64,000 bases of DNA from Halofilum ochraceum (GCF_001614315.2 NZ_LVEG02000014.1:34688-98687), one strand, 5' to 3'; positions 29,686 through 39,304 are shown, numbered from the stretch's first letter. Made by a program: numbers and translations. Notes: a model not told the origin generated them from the letters alone.

Positions 29686-30663
29686 ATGAAACACCACGTG
29701 CTCGCAACGCTCGCCGCCGCGACCCTCTCCTTCGGGTCCGCGGCCAGCGCTGCCGAAGCGGATCATGATTTCGACTGCGGCAGCGTGCACTTCGGCCAGC
29801 CGAACTGGACCGGCGTATCGATCAAGACCGATACGGCCACCTGGATGCTCGAGCAGATCGGCTATGAGACCGAGACGACGAAGGGATCGCTGCCCATCGT
29901 CTACCAGACGATGTCGGACCGGGAGATCGACGTCCTGCTCGCACAGTGGATGCCGTCCCAGCGCCAGCAATACCGCGAGTTCGGCATCGAAGGCTCCCTC
30001 GATGTGGTATCACCCAACCTCGTCGGTGGCCGTTACACCGTGGCCGTACCCGACTACGTCTACGACGCCGGGATCACGAGCATCGAAGACCTCGACAAGA
30101 ACAAAGAGAAGTTCGGTGGCGAGATCTACGGGATCGAACCGGGCAGCGGCGGCAACGATACGATCAAGAATATGATCGCTGACGACTATGCCGGGCTGGG
30201 TGACTGGGAACTGATCGCATCCAGTGAGCCGGGCATGCTGTCCGAGGTCAGCAAGCGCGAACGCAATGAGGAATGGATCGCGTTCCTCGCCTGGGCGCCG
30301 CACCCGATGAACATCAACCATGACCTGGAATACCTCGCCGGTGGCGAAGACTACTGGGGGCCGAACAAGGGCGAGGTCATCGTGAATACGGTCACGCCGA
30401 CCGGCTTCGCCTGGGCCTGCCCGAACGTCGGTCAGTTCCTCGACAATTACGACTGGACCGTCGAGGAGCAGAGCCTGGCGATGGGCTACGTCAACAACGA
30501 CGACATGACGCCCCTGGAGGCCGGCAAGAAGGTCATCCGCCAGAATCCGGAGATGCTGGAACGCTGGTTCGGCCGCAGCGGCATCTACCAGACCGGCGGC
30601 ATCAAGAAGGCCGACGGCACGGGTGATCCCGCGGCGATCATCGGCGACGCACTCGACCTGTAA
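29686..30663 (+). CDS. Periplasmic quaternary-amine ABC binding protein (OpuAC/ChoX-like)
   Basis: A protein of 325 residues from the ATG at 29686, preceded by GGAGGTG. The signal peptide MKHHVLATLAAATLSFGSAA ends in SA, followed by the mature protein at AEADHDF. The OpuAC fold shows FGQPNWTGVSIKTDTATWML, IDVLLAQWMPSQ and many Trp/Tyr residues of the type that form aromatic cages for trimethylammonium groups. No ABC permease or ATPase gene is in the window, so it must share a transporter encoded elsewhere. Its place beside tmpB suggests capture of 2-(trimethylammonio)ethylphosphonate; choline, carnitine or betaine are alternatives. Confidence 0.85.
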   Translation: MKHHVLATLAAATLSFGSAASAAEADHDFDCGSVHFGQPNWTGVSIKTDTATWMLEQIGYETETTKGSLPIVYQTMSDREIDVLLAQWMPSQRQQYREFGIEGSLDVVSPNLVGGRYTVAVPDYVYDAGITSIEDLDKNKEKFGGEIYGIEPGSGGNDTIKNMIADDYAGLGDWELIASSEPGMLSEVSKRERNEEWIAFLAWAPHPMNINHDLEYLAGGEDYWGPNKGEVIVNTVTPTGFAWACPNVGQFLDNYDWTVEEQSLAMGYVNNDDMTPLEAGKKVIRQNPEMLERWFGRSGIYQTGGIKKADGTGDPAAIIGDALDL

Positions 30664-30691
30664 GCCTCTGACGACAAGAGGCACGCAATCG

Positions 30692-30723
30692 AAAGCCCCG
30701 GCTACCCGCCGGGGCTTTTTTTT
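30692..30723 (+). terminator. Rho-independent terminator of the binding-protein gene
   Basis: Perfect 11-base stem AAAGCCCCGGC/GCCGGGGCTTT with a 5-base loop (taccc) and a run of eight T, 28 bases after the stop codon. The best intrinsic terminator in the window. Confidence 0.95.
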
Positions 30724-30958
30724 GCGTCCATCACAATCGACCGACCACCGTGGCGCGCCCGTGCGTATTGTTCGTGGGGAGACTCACCTGCAATGGCGCA
30801 GCGCCGGTACGTGCTCAGGAAGGACTGGAAGTCCGACCTGCACCCGTCACCACCCGCATTGGCGCACTCCTGCTCTCTCGGGATGACTCCCCGGGGATTG
30901 GCGCATGCGCGTGCCCCCCGTACGATGCCGGGTTCCGTCCGACCAGAAGGAACCCACC

Positions 30959-31888
30959 GTGATCTCCAGCAACAGTGCCGACGCGGCCGGTGCGCGCAGC
31001 AGCGCGGAGACCGGCATGGCCTTGATGGCCGTGGCCATGCTGCTGGTGCCGGGACTGGATGCGATCGCCAAGACCCTGACGGCGACGCTGGCGCCCGCTC
31101 AGATCGCCTGGGGTCGATTCCTGTTCCAGACGCTGACGATCCTGCCGGTGCTCTGGCTGTCCGGCCGCACGATCCGCACCGGGCGCCCGCTTCTGCACGG
31201 GGCACGCGGGTTCTTGCTCGCGGGCGCCCTGCTTCTGATCATATGGGCGTTCCAGTACCTGCCACTGGCGAACGCGATCGCGATCTTCTTCGTGGAGCCG
31301 CTGATCCTGACCCTGCTGTCGGCGGCGTTTCTCGGGGAACGGATCGGCGCGCGGCGACTGGCGGCCGTCGCGGTGGGGCTGGTCGGGGCACTCATCGTGA
31401 TCCGCCCGAACTGGGCGATGTTCGGCTGGGCGGCGGTCCTGCCACTCGGGGCGGCGGTCTGTTTCGCCGGCTATCTGGCGCTGACACGCCATTCGGGCGA
31501 CGGAGAGCACCCGCTGGCCATGCAGCTATGGGCCGGGCTGGCGGCCACGCTCGGACTCACGGCGATCATCGGGTTCGGTGACGGCACGGGCATCGGGCCC
31601 ATCGACCCGGTGCTGCCCGCACCACACGAGTGGGCGCTGCTGGTGGGCCTCGGTGCGTTCTCCGCCACCACGCACGTAACGATCGCGTTCGCCTTCCGCT
31701 TCGCGGAGGCCGGCATCCTCGCACCCTTCCAGTACCTGGAGATCATCAGCGCGACGCTGCTCGGCCTGCTGTTTTTCGGGGAGTTTCCGGACGCGATGAC
31801 CTGGGCGGGTACCGCGCTGATCGTTGCCGCCGGGCTCTATGTGTTCATTCGCGAGCGGCGCCAGCCGGCTGCGGGCGCCGTCCCCTGA
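30959..31888 (+). CDS. EamA/RhaT-family drug/metabolite permease
   Basis: An inner-membrane transporter with about ten TM helices in two EamA halves (for example ALMAVAMLLVPGLDAIA, AIAIFFVEPLILTLLSAAFL, PFQYLEIISATLLGLLFFGE). Substrate unknown; family members export amino acids or metabolites or import small solutes. The GTG at 30959 has AGAAGGA upstream and gives 309 residues; an ATG at 30905 would add 18 non-conserved residues. It is separated from the phosphonate cluster by a terminator. Confidence 0.88.
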   Translation: MISSNSADAAGARSSAETGMALMAVAMLLVPGLDAIAKTLTATLAPAQIAWGRFLFQTLTILPVLWLSGRTIRTGRPLLHGARGFLLAGALLLIIWAFQYLPLANAIAIFFVEPLILTLLSAAFLGERIGARRLAAVAVGLVGALIVIRPNWAMFGWAAVLPLGAAVCFAGYLALTRHSGDGEHPLAMQLWAGLAATLGLTAIIGFGDGTGIGPIDPVLPAPHEWALLVGLGAFSATTHVTIAFAFRFAEAGILAPFQYLEIISATLLGLLFFGEFPDAMTWAGTALIVAAGLYVFIRERRQPAAGAVP

Positions 31889-31937
31889 CCGCGTCATCAC
31901 GGGATCAGGCGGGATACGCGACCGCACATTCGCCGGA

Positions 31938-33188
31938 TCACATTGGGGGCCGCTCCGGTTCCTGGTAGCCCCCGCCACCGGAACGGCCCGTGTCGCCGCC
32001 GTCACCGTCACCGTCACCGCGCACCAGCGCCTCGTCAGCGCCCATGGCCACCGCGACCTCGCGCAGCAGTGCCCGATGGACATCACCACTGCGGGGCTCG
32101 CCACCCTCGTCCGCAGCCCGGATTTCGGTCCGCCCGGCTTCCCGGGCAAGCTGCAGCTGCAGACGGCGCGTTTCCGGCTCGTCATCGCCGAAGAAGCCGA
32201 ACAGGCCGCCACTGTCGACGGCCCCTTCCGGCGGCTGCCAGTCGAACACGTAGACACGCTGCTCGCGCTCGCTGGAGCGTATATCCGCACCGATCCGCGC
32301 CAGCGCATCGCCGACCCGGACGAAGACCCGCCGCGGATCGGGGTCATCCACGACGACCCATGCGACACCGTCGTCCTGCTGATAGCGCACGGCACCTTCC
32401 AGCGGCTCGCCGGCGTCGGCGACGATCGTCTCGGAGCGCTCCTCGGAGACCCCGAGGTAGACCAGCAGGCGCCGGGCCATCTCGGCCTCGACGCTCGGAT
32501 CCCCACGGCGGCGAACCCATTCGAAATCCGCCTCGCGGCGGGTATCGGCCTCGGCATCGATCTCCTGGGCGAGGTGATGGGTCACGAAAATCCGGGTGCC
32601 GCCGTCATCCATGCGTTCCAGCCGCAGGTTGTAGCGGTCCCGCAGGTTCTCGGAGGTCAACCCGCCCAGTGCGTCGCTCAGGAATCCGGTCAGGCCGCCG
32701 GACTCGGGGCCGTCGAGCCGCTCGGCCCAATCGGTCTCGATCACGCCGAGCGTGGGCTCGCGACGCTCGATCGTGAGGCCCTGCGCACGAATGAAGCGCT
32801 CGGCGCGCGGCCATACCGCGTCCGGGGCGGCATTATCGACCTCCAGCCAGGAGCTTGCGCCGGCGCGCACGAAGCGCACGTTGTCGAACTCAGGGAGGAC
32901 GCCCGCCTGGCCGGAACCGTCAAGACCGCTGCCGACACCGGACGTACCGGTCGACGAAGTACCGGTGGAGGCCATCGTGGAATCACCGGTCGCGCCACCA
33001 TCCACCGAGAGCCCGGCACGCGAGTCGGGCCCGGTCAGGTCCGGCGGCACCTCCAGCGATTTCGCACTCTCGGCATCGCGGTAATCGACGGTCGGTCCCT
33101 CGTCGGCGGTGAGACTGCAGCCACCCAGCAGAAGGGTGACCACCAGCAGCGACCCGGCCGGCAGGCGGGTCAGACGGTTACAGCGCAT
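31938..33188 (-). CDS. bamC: Outer-membrane assembly lipoprotein BamC
   Basis: Lipoprotein of the BAM complex that inserts beta-barrel proteins. The product is 416 residues from [15 protein letters not shown] with a lipobox LLLGGC (Cys24). A low-complexity Ser/Gly/Thr linker (about residues 60-95) precedes two helix-grip domains; [20 protein letters not shown] is typical. The C-terminus is a long Asp/Gly-rich tail. The start overlaps the dapA stop by 11 bases, the classic dapA-bamC pair. Confidence 0.92.
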   Translation of the reverse strand: MRCNRLTRLPAGSLLVVTLLLGGCSLTADEGPTVDYRDAESAKSLEVPPDLTGPDSRAGLSVDGGATGDSTMASTGTSSTGTSGVGSGLDGSGQAGVLPEFDNVRFVRAGASSWLEVDNAAPDAVWPRAERFIRAQGLTIERREPTLGVIETDWAERLDGPESGGLTGFLSDALGGLTSENLRDRYNLRLERMDDGGTRIFVTHHLAQEIDAEADTRREADFEWVRRRGDPSVEAEMARRLLVYLGVSEERSETIVADAGEPLEGAVRYQQDDGVAWVVVDDPDPRRVFVRVGDALARIGADIRSSEREQRVYVFDWQPPEGAVDSGGLFGFFGDDEPETRRLQLQLAREAGRTEIRAADEGGEPRSGDVHRALLREVAVAMGADEALVRGDGDGDGGDTGRSGGGGYQEPERPPM

Positions 33189-34053
33189 CAATGGCTCGCA
33201 GTGCCTCACGGACGGTTTCGTGGTAGCGCTCCTCGAGCGGGACCAGCGGCAGGCGAATGCCGGGCTCCATGAGCCCCATCTCGGCCAGCGCCCATTTCAC
33301 CGGGATCGGGCTGGTCTGACAGAAGAGCGCCGCGTGCAGCGGGCGCAACCGGTCGTCGATCGCCTGGGCGGCTTCCCGGTCGCCCTGGATACCCAGCATG
33401 CACATGTCGTGCATCAGGCGCGGCGCCACGTTGGCGGTCACGGAGATATCGCCGCGCCCACCCTCGAAAATCAGATCCAGCGCGGTCGGATCCTCGCCAC
33501 TGTAGACCGCCATGCGGTCGCCGCAGCGTTCGATGATGTCACGGGCGCGTGCCGGATCGCCGGTCGCCTCCTTGATGCCGACGATATTCTCGATCGCCGC
33601 CAGGCGCTCGACCGTTTCCGGGAGCAGATCCACCGAGGTGCGACCCGGGACGTTGTAGAGAATATGCGGGCAGGAGACCGCCTCGGCGACGGCCGCGAAG
33701 TGCCGGTACAGGCCTTCCTGGGTCGGTTTGTTGTAATACGGGGTGACCTGCAGCGTGGCATCCGCGCCGACATCGACCGCGGCGCGCGCGAGTTCGATCG
33801 CCTCGGTGGTCGCGTTGCCGCCGGCCCCGGCCAGAACGGGAATCCGCCCGGCGACCAGTTCGACGGTGCGACGAATGACATCGATATGCTCACCGGGACT
33901 CAGCGTCGGCGATTCGCCGGTCGTGCCGACCGAGACGATCGCATCGGTCCCGTTTTCGATGTGGAATTCGACCAGACGCGCGAGCGCGGCATCGTCGAGC
34001 GAGCCATCCCCATGCATAGGGGTGACGAGCGCGACCATACTCCCTTGATACAT
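33178..34053 (-). CDS. dapA: 4-hydroxy-tetrahydrodipicolinate synthase
   Basis: Class I aldolase that joins pyruvate and aspartate semialdehyde in lysine and peptidoglycan precursor synthesis. It has 291 residues from [17 protein letters not shown]. Key residues lie in [10 protein letters not shown], the Tyr in [13 protein letters not shown] and the Schiff-base Lys in [11 protein letters not shown] long upstream in-frame extension is non-coding. It is translationally coupled to bamC and divergent from bcp across 200 bases. Confidence 0.98.
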   Translation of the reverse strand: MYQGSMVALVTPMHGDGSLDDAALARLVEFHIENGTDAIVSVGTTGESPTLSPGEHIDVIRRTVELVAGRIPVLAGAGGNATTEAIELARAAVDVGADATLQVTPYYNKPTQEGLYRHFAAVAEAVSCPHILYNVPGRTSVDLLPETVERLAAIENIVGIKEATGDPARARDIIERCGDRMAVYSGEDPTALDLIFEGGRGDISVTANVAPRLMHDMCMLGIQGDREAAQAIDDRLRPLHAALFCQTSPIPVKWALAEMGLMEPGIRLPLVPLEERYHETVREALRAIDAL

Positions 34054-34253
34054 GAGGGGATTTCCTGCAGACACGAAAACGGGAATGGTACTGCCAGCGG
34101 GCACGACTGACAAGCTGCGGCGGACCGGGCATCCGTCCCGGCACGCTGCCGCGGGCGGTCTGCCGCGCGGGCCGCGCCGGCGCGTTTTCAGTATCGCGGC
34201 GCCCGTGTACACTCGATCCCGACCATCCGACTCCACGGGACCCGCTCGATACC

Positions 34254-34733
34254 ATGACGCGACCGGCAGTGGGCACACCGGCCCCCGATTTCCAGCTGCC
34301 CGCGACCGGCGGGCAGACCCTGAGCCTGGCCGATTTCCGTGGCCGCAACGTCGTGCTCTATTTCTATCCGAAGGACAACACCCCCGGATGCACGACCGAG
34401 AGCCAGGAATTCCGCGACCGCGCCGGCGACTTCGAGCAGGCGAATACGGTCGTCATCGGCATCTCTCGCGACAGCGTCCGCAGTCACGAGAATTTCCGCA
34501 GCAAACATGAACTCGGTTGCGATCTCCTGGCCGACACCAACGAAGTGGCCTGCAATGCCTTCGACGTGCTGCGCGAGAAAAACATGTATGGGCGCAAAGT
34601 CCGCGGTATCGAGCGCAGCACGTTCCTGATCGATGCCAATGGCGTGCTGCAGCAGGAGTGGCGCGGTGTGAAGGTGCCGGGCCACGTCGACGAGGTGCTT
34701 GCCGCCGCAAGGAACCTGTCCGGGGACGCATGA
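34254..34733 (+). CDS. bcp: Thioredoxin-dependent peroxiredoxin (Bcp/PrxQ)
   Basis: Cytosolic thiol peroxidase of 159 residues. The peroxidatic Cys46 is in [13 protein letters not shown]. The resolving Cys five residues later found in E. coli Bcp is absent (Gln51), so resolution must use Cys89 (ELGCDL), Cys100 or an external thiol. It lies opposite dapA, a widely conserved neighbourhood. Confidence 0.94.
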   Translation: MTRPAVGTPAPDFQLPATGGQTLSLADFRGRNVVLYFYPKDNTPGCTTESQEFRDRAGDFEQANTVVIGISRDSVRSHENFRSKHELGCDLLADTNEVACNAFDVLREKNMYGRKVRGIERSTFLIDANGVLQQEWRGVKVPGHVDEVLAAARNLSGDA

Positions 34734-34839
34734 ACCTACCGCCCGCGCCACATCGCTCGCCGCGGCCCGGACTCCCGACAGAGGCGCCCGCGGCGCACTG
34801 AGCTCACCGCCAACCACCGTATCGCTGCGAGGGCCTCCA

Positions 34840-36270
34840 ATGACGGACGCAGAACGTCGCCTGTTCATCCTCGATACCAACGTGCTGATGCACGACCCGT
34901 CGGCCCTGTTTCGATTCAAGGAACACGACGTCTATCTGCCGATGGTCGTGCTCGAAGAGCTCGATGCCGGCAAGAAGGGCATGTCGGAGACCGCCCGCAA
35001 CGCCCGGCAGTCGAGCCGGTTCATCGATGAACTGATGGTCAATCACCCCGACGAACCGATCCGGCACGGCCTGCCGCTGGCCGAGGTCCCATTCCTCGCG
35101 GCCAACGGCAATGGCCACGACCTCGAAAAAACACCGGCCGGCCGATTGTTCTTCGAGATGCAGAGCCACAGCTCGGCCCTGCCCGAGTCGCTGCCCGGCA
35201 GCCGGCCGGACAATTCGATCCTCGGCACCGCGCTGGCGCTGATGTCCGAGCACCCCGAGTACCGGGTCACGCTCGTGTCCAAGGACATCAACCTGCGCAT
35301 CAAGGCCAATGTCGTAGGCATCCACGCCGAGGATTACTACAACGACCAGGTCCTCGAGGACGCCAGCCTGCTGTACAGCGGCGTCCATGCATTACCGGCC
35401 GATTTCTGGGAAACGCACGGCAAGCAGATGGAGTCGTGGCAGGAAGAAGGTCGTACGTTCTATCGCCTGACGGGCCCGGAGAGCACCGACTGGGTACCGA
35501 ACGAATGCCTGTACCTCGATGACGAGGACGAGTTCGAGGCCCTGGTCCGGCGCACGGAAGGCGACGGCGCGATCATCGAGCACGCGCGCCGGTTCTACAG
35601 CGAGAAACAGTCGGTCTGGGGCATCAAGGCGCTCAACCGCGAGCAGAACTTCGCGCTCAATCTGCTGATGGACCCGGAGATCGAGTTCGTGACGCTGGTC
35701 GGCATGGCCGGCACCGGCAAAACGCTGCTGACGCTGGCCGCCGGACTGGAACAGACCCTGGACGACCGTACTTACAACGAGATCATCATGACCCGCGTGA
35801 CCGTCCCGGTCGGCGATGACATCGGCTTCCTCCCGGGCACCGAGGAAGAGAAGATGACGCCGTGGATGGGCGCGCTCATGGACAATCTCGAGGTCCTCAC
35901 GCAGACGGGCGATGGCGACGGCGGCAGCTGGGAGCGCCAGGCGACGAACGATCTGCTTTCCAGCCGCATCAAGGTACGTTCCGTCAATTTCATGCGCGGG
36001 CGCACGTTCCTCAACCGCTATCTGATCATCGATGAGGCGCAGAACCTGACGCCGAAACAGATGAAGACCCTGATCACGCGCGCCGGACCAGGCACGAAGA
36101 TCGTCTGCCTCGGCAACATCGCCCAGATCGACACGCCCTACCTCAGCGAGACCAACTGCGGCCTCACCTACGTCGTCGACCGCTTCAAGGGCTGGGAACA
36201 CGCCGGACACATCATCCTCACCCGCGGCGAACGCTCGCGGCTGGCGGATTATGCTTCCGAGGTGTTGTAG
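34840..36270 (+). CDS. PIN-domain PhoH-family ATPase
   Basis: A protein of 476 residues from the ATG at 34840 (MTDAERRLFILDTNVLMHD). The N-terminal PIN nuclease domain (about residues 1-150) has its acidic residues in ILDTNVLMHD, LEELDAGKKG and NDQVLEDASLL. The C-terminal PhoH P-loop domain carries GMAGTGKTLLTLAAG and RYLIIDEAQNLTPKQM. PIN-PhoH proteins are thought to unwind and cut RNA. It lies 107 bases after bcp. Confidence 0.95.
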   Translation: MTDAERRLFILDTNVLMHDPSALFRFKEHDVYLPMVVLEELDAGKKGMSETARNARQSSRFIDELMVNHPDEPIRHGLPLAEVPFLAANGNGHDLEKTPAGRLFFEMQSHSSALPESLPGSRPDNSILGTALALMSEHPEYRVTLVSKDINLRIKANVVGIHAEDYYNDQVLEDASLLYSGVHALPADFWETHGKQMESWQEEGRTFYRLTGPESTDWVPNECLYLDDEDEFEALVRRTEGDGAIIEHARRFYSEKQSVWGIKALNREQNFALNLLMDPEIEFVTLVGMAGTGKTLLTLAAGLEQTLDDRTYNEIIMTRVTVPVGDDIGFLPGTEEEKMTPWMGALMDNLEVLTQTGDGDGGSWERQATNDLLSSRIKVRSVNFMRGRTFLNRYLIIDEAQNLTPKQMKTLITRAGPGTKIVCLGNIAQIDTPYLSETNCGLTYVVDRFKGWEHAGHIILTRGERSRLADYASEVL

Positions 36271-36280
36271 CGTTTTTTAG

Positions 36281-36569
36281 AACCACGAATGAACACGAAT
36301 GGACACGAATGGGATTGGGGTCTGCAGATATTTCGGGAGCTGCGCTGATACGGAGCTAAATATCGGATATCGGTAATTCGGGAACCACGGATAGACACAG
36401 ATGAACGCAGAAAACGGCGGAGTTACGGGTTTGACTTTATCTGTGTCCATCTGTGCTCATCCGTGGTTCCAGACTGAAATTCAGATTCCAAAACATTTCA
36501 GCGAAGCTCCCAGGAGCGTCACCAATCCCCGGTGACCATTCGTGTCCATTCGTGTTCATTCGTGGTTCC
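36281..36569. repeat. Composite nested palindrome, acacgaatg/acacagatg type, copy 1
   Basis: Outer arms: accacgaatg-aacacgaatg-gacacgaatg at the left (36281-36312) and its complement at the right (36537-36569). Middle arms: cgggagctgcgctga (from 36340) against ttcagcgaagctcccagg (from 36503). Inner arms: accacggatagacacagatg (36384-) against catctgtgctcatccgtggt (36448-). Each arm consists of reiterated 10-base units. The element fills the 382-base gap between the PhoH and lemA genes. A second copy is at 63448-63778. Confidence 0.85.
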
Positions 36570-36652
36570 CGCCTTTACGCCCGGTTTGCCCTCCTCGATC
36601 CATGTGAATAGACTCAGCGGATCGCCGTTGGCGTGTTTTCAGGGAGCGGATT

Positions 36653-37249
36653 ATGTCCACCGGTATGATCGTTTTTCTCGTGGTGCTGGCCGTGGCGATC
36701 GGTTATGCGATCGTGATCTACAACCGCATGGTCGAGTTCCGGAATCGGGTCAAGAACGGCTTCGCGCAGATCGATGTCCAGCTGCAGCGGCGTTATGAAC
36801 TGATCCCGAACCTGGTCGAGACGGCCAAGAGCTATATCACGCACGAGCGCGAGACGCTCACGCAGGTGATCGAGGCACGCAATCAGGCGAAGGCGGCCGA
36901 GGAGAAGGCCGCGCAGCAACCGGAAAACGCCGAGGCGATGCGCCAGCTCTCGCAGTCCGAGGGTGGGCTGTCGGCCGCGCTCGGCAAGCTGTTCGCACTG
37001 AACGAGAGCTATCCGGACCTGAAGGCCGACGGCACCATGCGCGACCTGATGGAGGAACTCACCTCCACCGAGAACAAGGTCTCGTTCGCGCGCCAGCACT
37101 TCAACGACGCGGTGATGTACTACAACACCTACCGCGAGCAGTTCCCCAACAGCCTGATCGCGGGGCCCACCGGTTTCCAGGCGGCTGAACAGCTCGAACT
37201 GGACAACCCCGAAGAGGTGCGCCAGCCGGTGCGCGTGTCCTTCGGCTGA
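36653..37249 (+). CDS. lemA: LemA-family membrane protein
   Basis: A protein of 198 residues with one N-terminal TM (TGMIVFLVVLAVAIGYAIVI) and a long helical domain with the family segment VDVQLQRRYELIPNLVE-like IDVQLQRRYELIPNL, then NPEEVRQPVRVSF at the end. LemA proteins are membrane-anchored coiled bundles of unclear role that regularly accompany HtpX-type proteases. It is 36 bases from the M48 gene, so both form an operon. Confidence 0.93.
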   Translation: MSTGMIVFLVVLAVAIGYAIVIYNRMVEFRNRVKNGFAQIDVQLQRRYELIPNLVETAKSYITHERETLTQVIEARNQAKAAEEKAAQQPENAEAMRQLSQSEGGLSAALGKLFALNESYPDLKADGTMRDLMEELTSTENKVSFARQHFNDAVMYYNTYREQFPNSLIAGPTGFQAAEQLELDNPEEVRQPVRVSFG

Positions 37250-37285
37250 CGTCCAGCGCGCACGCACCTGCCCGCACGCGAGCCC

Positions 37286-39304
37286 GTGGACTTCTTCGAA
37301 CGCCAGAATCAGGCCCGCCGGTCGACGGCGGTGCTGGTACTGGCGTTCGTGGTGGCCATCCTGCTGGTCGCCATCGCGGTCGACGCCGTGGTCTGGGGTA
37401 CGCTGCGTGTCCTCGATCGAACCTCGCTCGATTTCCTCGCCTGGCTGGCCACGCCGCGCGCCTGGATCATCACCGCCGTCCTGCTCGTGAGCATCCTCGC
37501 CACCAGTGCCTGGCGCTCTGCGCAACTGTATAAGGGCGGCGGCGGCCGCGTGGCCCTCCTGCTGGGTGGGCGCATCGTCGACCCGGACACGAAGGACGAA
37601 GATGAGTCGCGCCTGATCAATGTCGTCGAGGAGATGGCGATCGCCGCCGGCATCACCGTGCCCGATGTCTACGTGCTCGAAAACGAGGACGCGATCAACG
37701 CCTTCGCCGCCGGCGACAGCCCCGCGAATGCCGTGATCGCGGTCACGCGCGGGCTGCTCGAGCGTCTCGACCGGGATGCGCTGCAGGGCGTGATCGCCCA
37801 CGAGTTCAGCCACATCCTGAACGGCGATATGCGGCTCAATATCCGCATGATCGGTCTGCTGGCCGGCATGACGATGATCAGCCAGATCGGCACCAAGCCG
37901 TGGCGCGCGATGGCGATGGGCCGGCATCGCGGGCACCACAGTCGCAGCATGTTCCTTGGCACCCGTGGCCGCGGGGGTCAGGCCTACCTGGCCATCCTCG
38001 TCGCCGGCCTGATCGTGGCGGCGATCGGCTGGATCGGCGTCCTTGGCGGACGCGTGATCAAGGCGGCCGTCTCGCGCCAGCGGGAATTCCTCGCCGATGC
38101 CGCGGCGGTACAGTTCACGCGCAATCCCGACGGGCTCGCCCACGCCCTGCTGGAGATCCACGAGGCGTCCGGCGGCGGCAGTCGCCTGCGCAATCACCAC
38201 GCGGAAGAGGTCAGCCACATGGGCTTCGGGCGCACCGTCAGCGGCATCACCGGACTGACGGCCACGCACCCGCCGATCAAGGACCGCATGGCGGCCCTCG
38301 GCCCCAAGTACGAATACTGGTACCGCGACGGCGAGCGCATCCGGCGCAGGGAACAGCGCGAGGCCGAGGCGGAGGAGGAAGCGGCGCGCAAGGACGAGCA
38401 GCGGGCGGCCGCGACGAGCGCCAGCGAGGGTGCGGTGCTGGCCGGCCTCGGTGGTGCGGACGCGGTCAGTGCCGGGCTCTCGGCGGCCACGCTGGCGGGG
38501 ATCGCCGGATCGCTCGACGGCGGCTCGGTCCAGCGCGCCCACGAACTGTTGCGCCGCCTGCCCGAGGAGATCCTGCAGGCGGTACACACTCCGAACGGCG
38601 CGGAGGACGCGGTGTCCGCGCTGCTGCTGCACGGGCCGGACACCCGCGAGCGCGACCTCGGGGTCCTGCCCGAGGCGCGGCGTGAGCAGGTCGGGCGCCT
38701 GCGCCTCGCGCTGGAATGCAACTGGCCCGGCAAGACCGCCGACCGCCTCGATCCGCGGGTACGGCTGCCACTACTCGAACTCGCGCTGCGCTCGCTGCGC
38801 AAGCTCGAGCCCGAGGCGCGCGCGTCCTTCCTGAAGCGCCTGGATGCACAGATCCGCGTGAACGGGCGCATATCGATGTTCGAGTACGCGGCGCGGACCC
38901 TGCTCCGGCGCGAACTGGATACCGAGCGGGTCTCCCGTTATGGCACCGCCAAACTGAAGCGCCATCGCGGGGAGGCGGCGATCGTACTGTCGCTGCTCGC
39001 CCACGCCGGCGGTGGCGACCGGCAACAGCGCGCCACGGCGTATGCCCGCGGGGTCGAGGGCCTGCCGGGCGGCCTGGCGGATACGGAGCTGTTGCAACCG
39101 AGCGAGTGCAGCCCGAAGCTCGTCACCCGGGCGCTGACGGTGCTCGAGGCCGTGCAGCCGGGGGACAAGCGCGCCCTGCTCGAGGCCTGCACCCGGACGA
39201 TCTCGGCCGACGATCACATCCGGGCCAGCGAGGCGGAGCTGCTGCGCATGTTCGCCGCCCTGGTGGACACACCGGTCCCGGCGATCTTCGCCGACCCCGA
39301 CTGA
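37286..39304 (+). CDS. HtpX-like M48 zinc metalloprotease with long C-terminal extension
   Basis: An inner-membrane protein of 672 residues with a GTG start. Two N-terminal TMs (residues about 13-40 and 53-72), the zinc site His172-Glu173-x2-x-His176 in IAHEFSHILNGDM, two more hydrophobic stretches (YLAILVAGLIVAAIGWIGVL), and the third ligand Glu in SRQREFLADAAAVQ. The M48 core ends near residue 335. The remaining 330 or so residues are helical and acidic, with no domain I recognise; a C-terminal extension is common in LemA-linked members. Membrane quality control is the presumed job. Confidence 0.9.
   Translation: MDFFERQNQARRSTAVLVLAFVVAILLVAIAVDAVVWGTLRVLDRTSLDFLAWLATPRAWIITAVLLVSILATSAWRSAQLYKGGGGRVALLLGGRIVDPDTKDEDESRLINVVEEMAIAAGITVPDVYVLENEDAINAFAAGDSPANAVIAVTRGLLERLDRDALQGVIAHEFSHILNGDMRLNIRMIGLLAGMTMISQIGTKPWRAMAMGRHRGHHSRSMFLGTRGRGGQAYLAILVAGLIVAAIGWIGVLGGRVIKAAVSRQREFLADAAAVQFTRNPDGLAHALLEIHEASGGGSRLRNHHAEEVSHMGFGRTVSGITGLTATHPPIKDRMAALGPKYEYWYRDGERIRRREQREAEAEEEAARKDEQRAAATSASEGAVLAGLGGADAVSAGLSAATLAGIAGSLDGGSVQRAHELLRRLPEEILQAVHTPNGAEDAVSALLLHGPDTRERDLGVLPEARREQVGRLRLALECNWPGKTADRLDPRVRLPLLELALRSLRKLEPEARASFLKRLDAQIRVNGRISMFEYAARTLLRRELDTERVSRYGTAKLKRHRGEAAIVLSLLAHAGGGDRQQRATAYARGVEGLPGGLADTELLQPSECSPKLVTRALTVLEAVQPGDKRALLEACTRTISADDHIRASEAELLRMFAALVDTPVPAIFADPD

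Noticed and set aside
36281..36569. Insertion sequence or transposase remnant
   Set aside because: No transposase-coding remnant or terminal target duplication is visible; only the nested palindrome itself.
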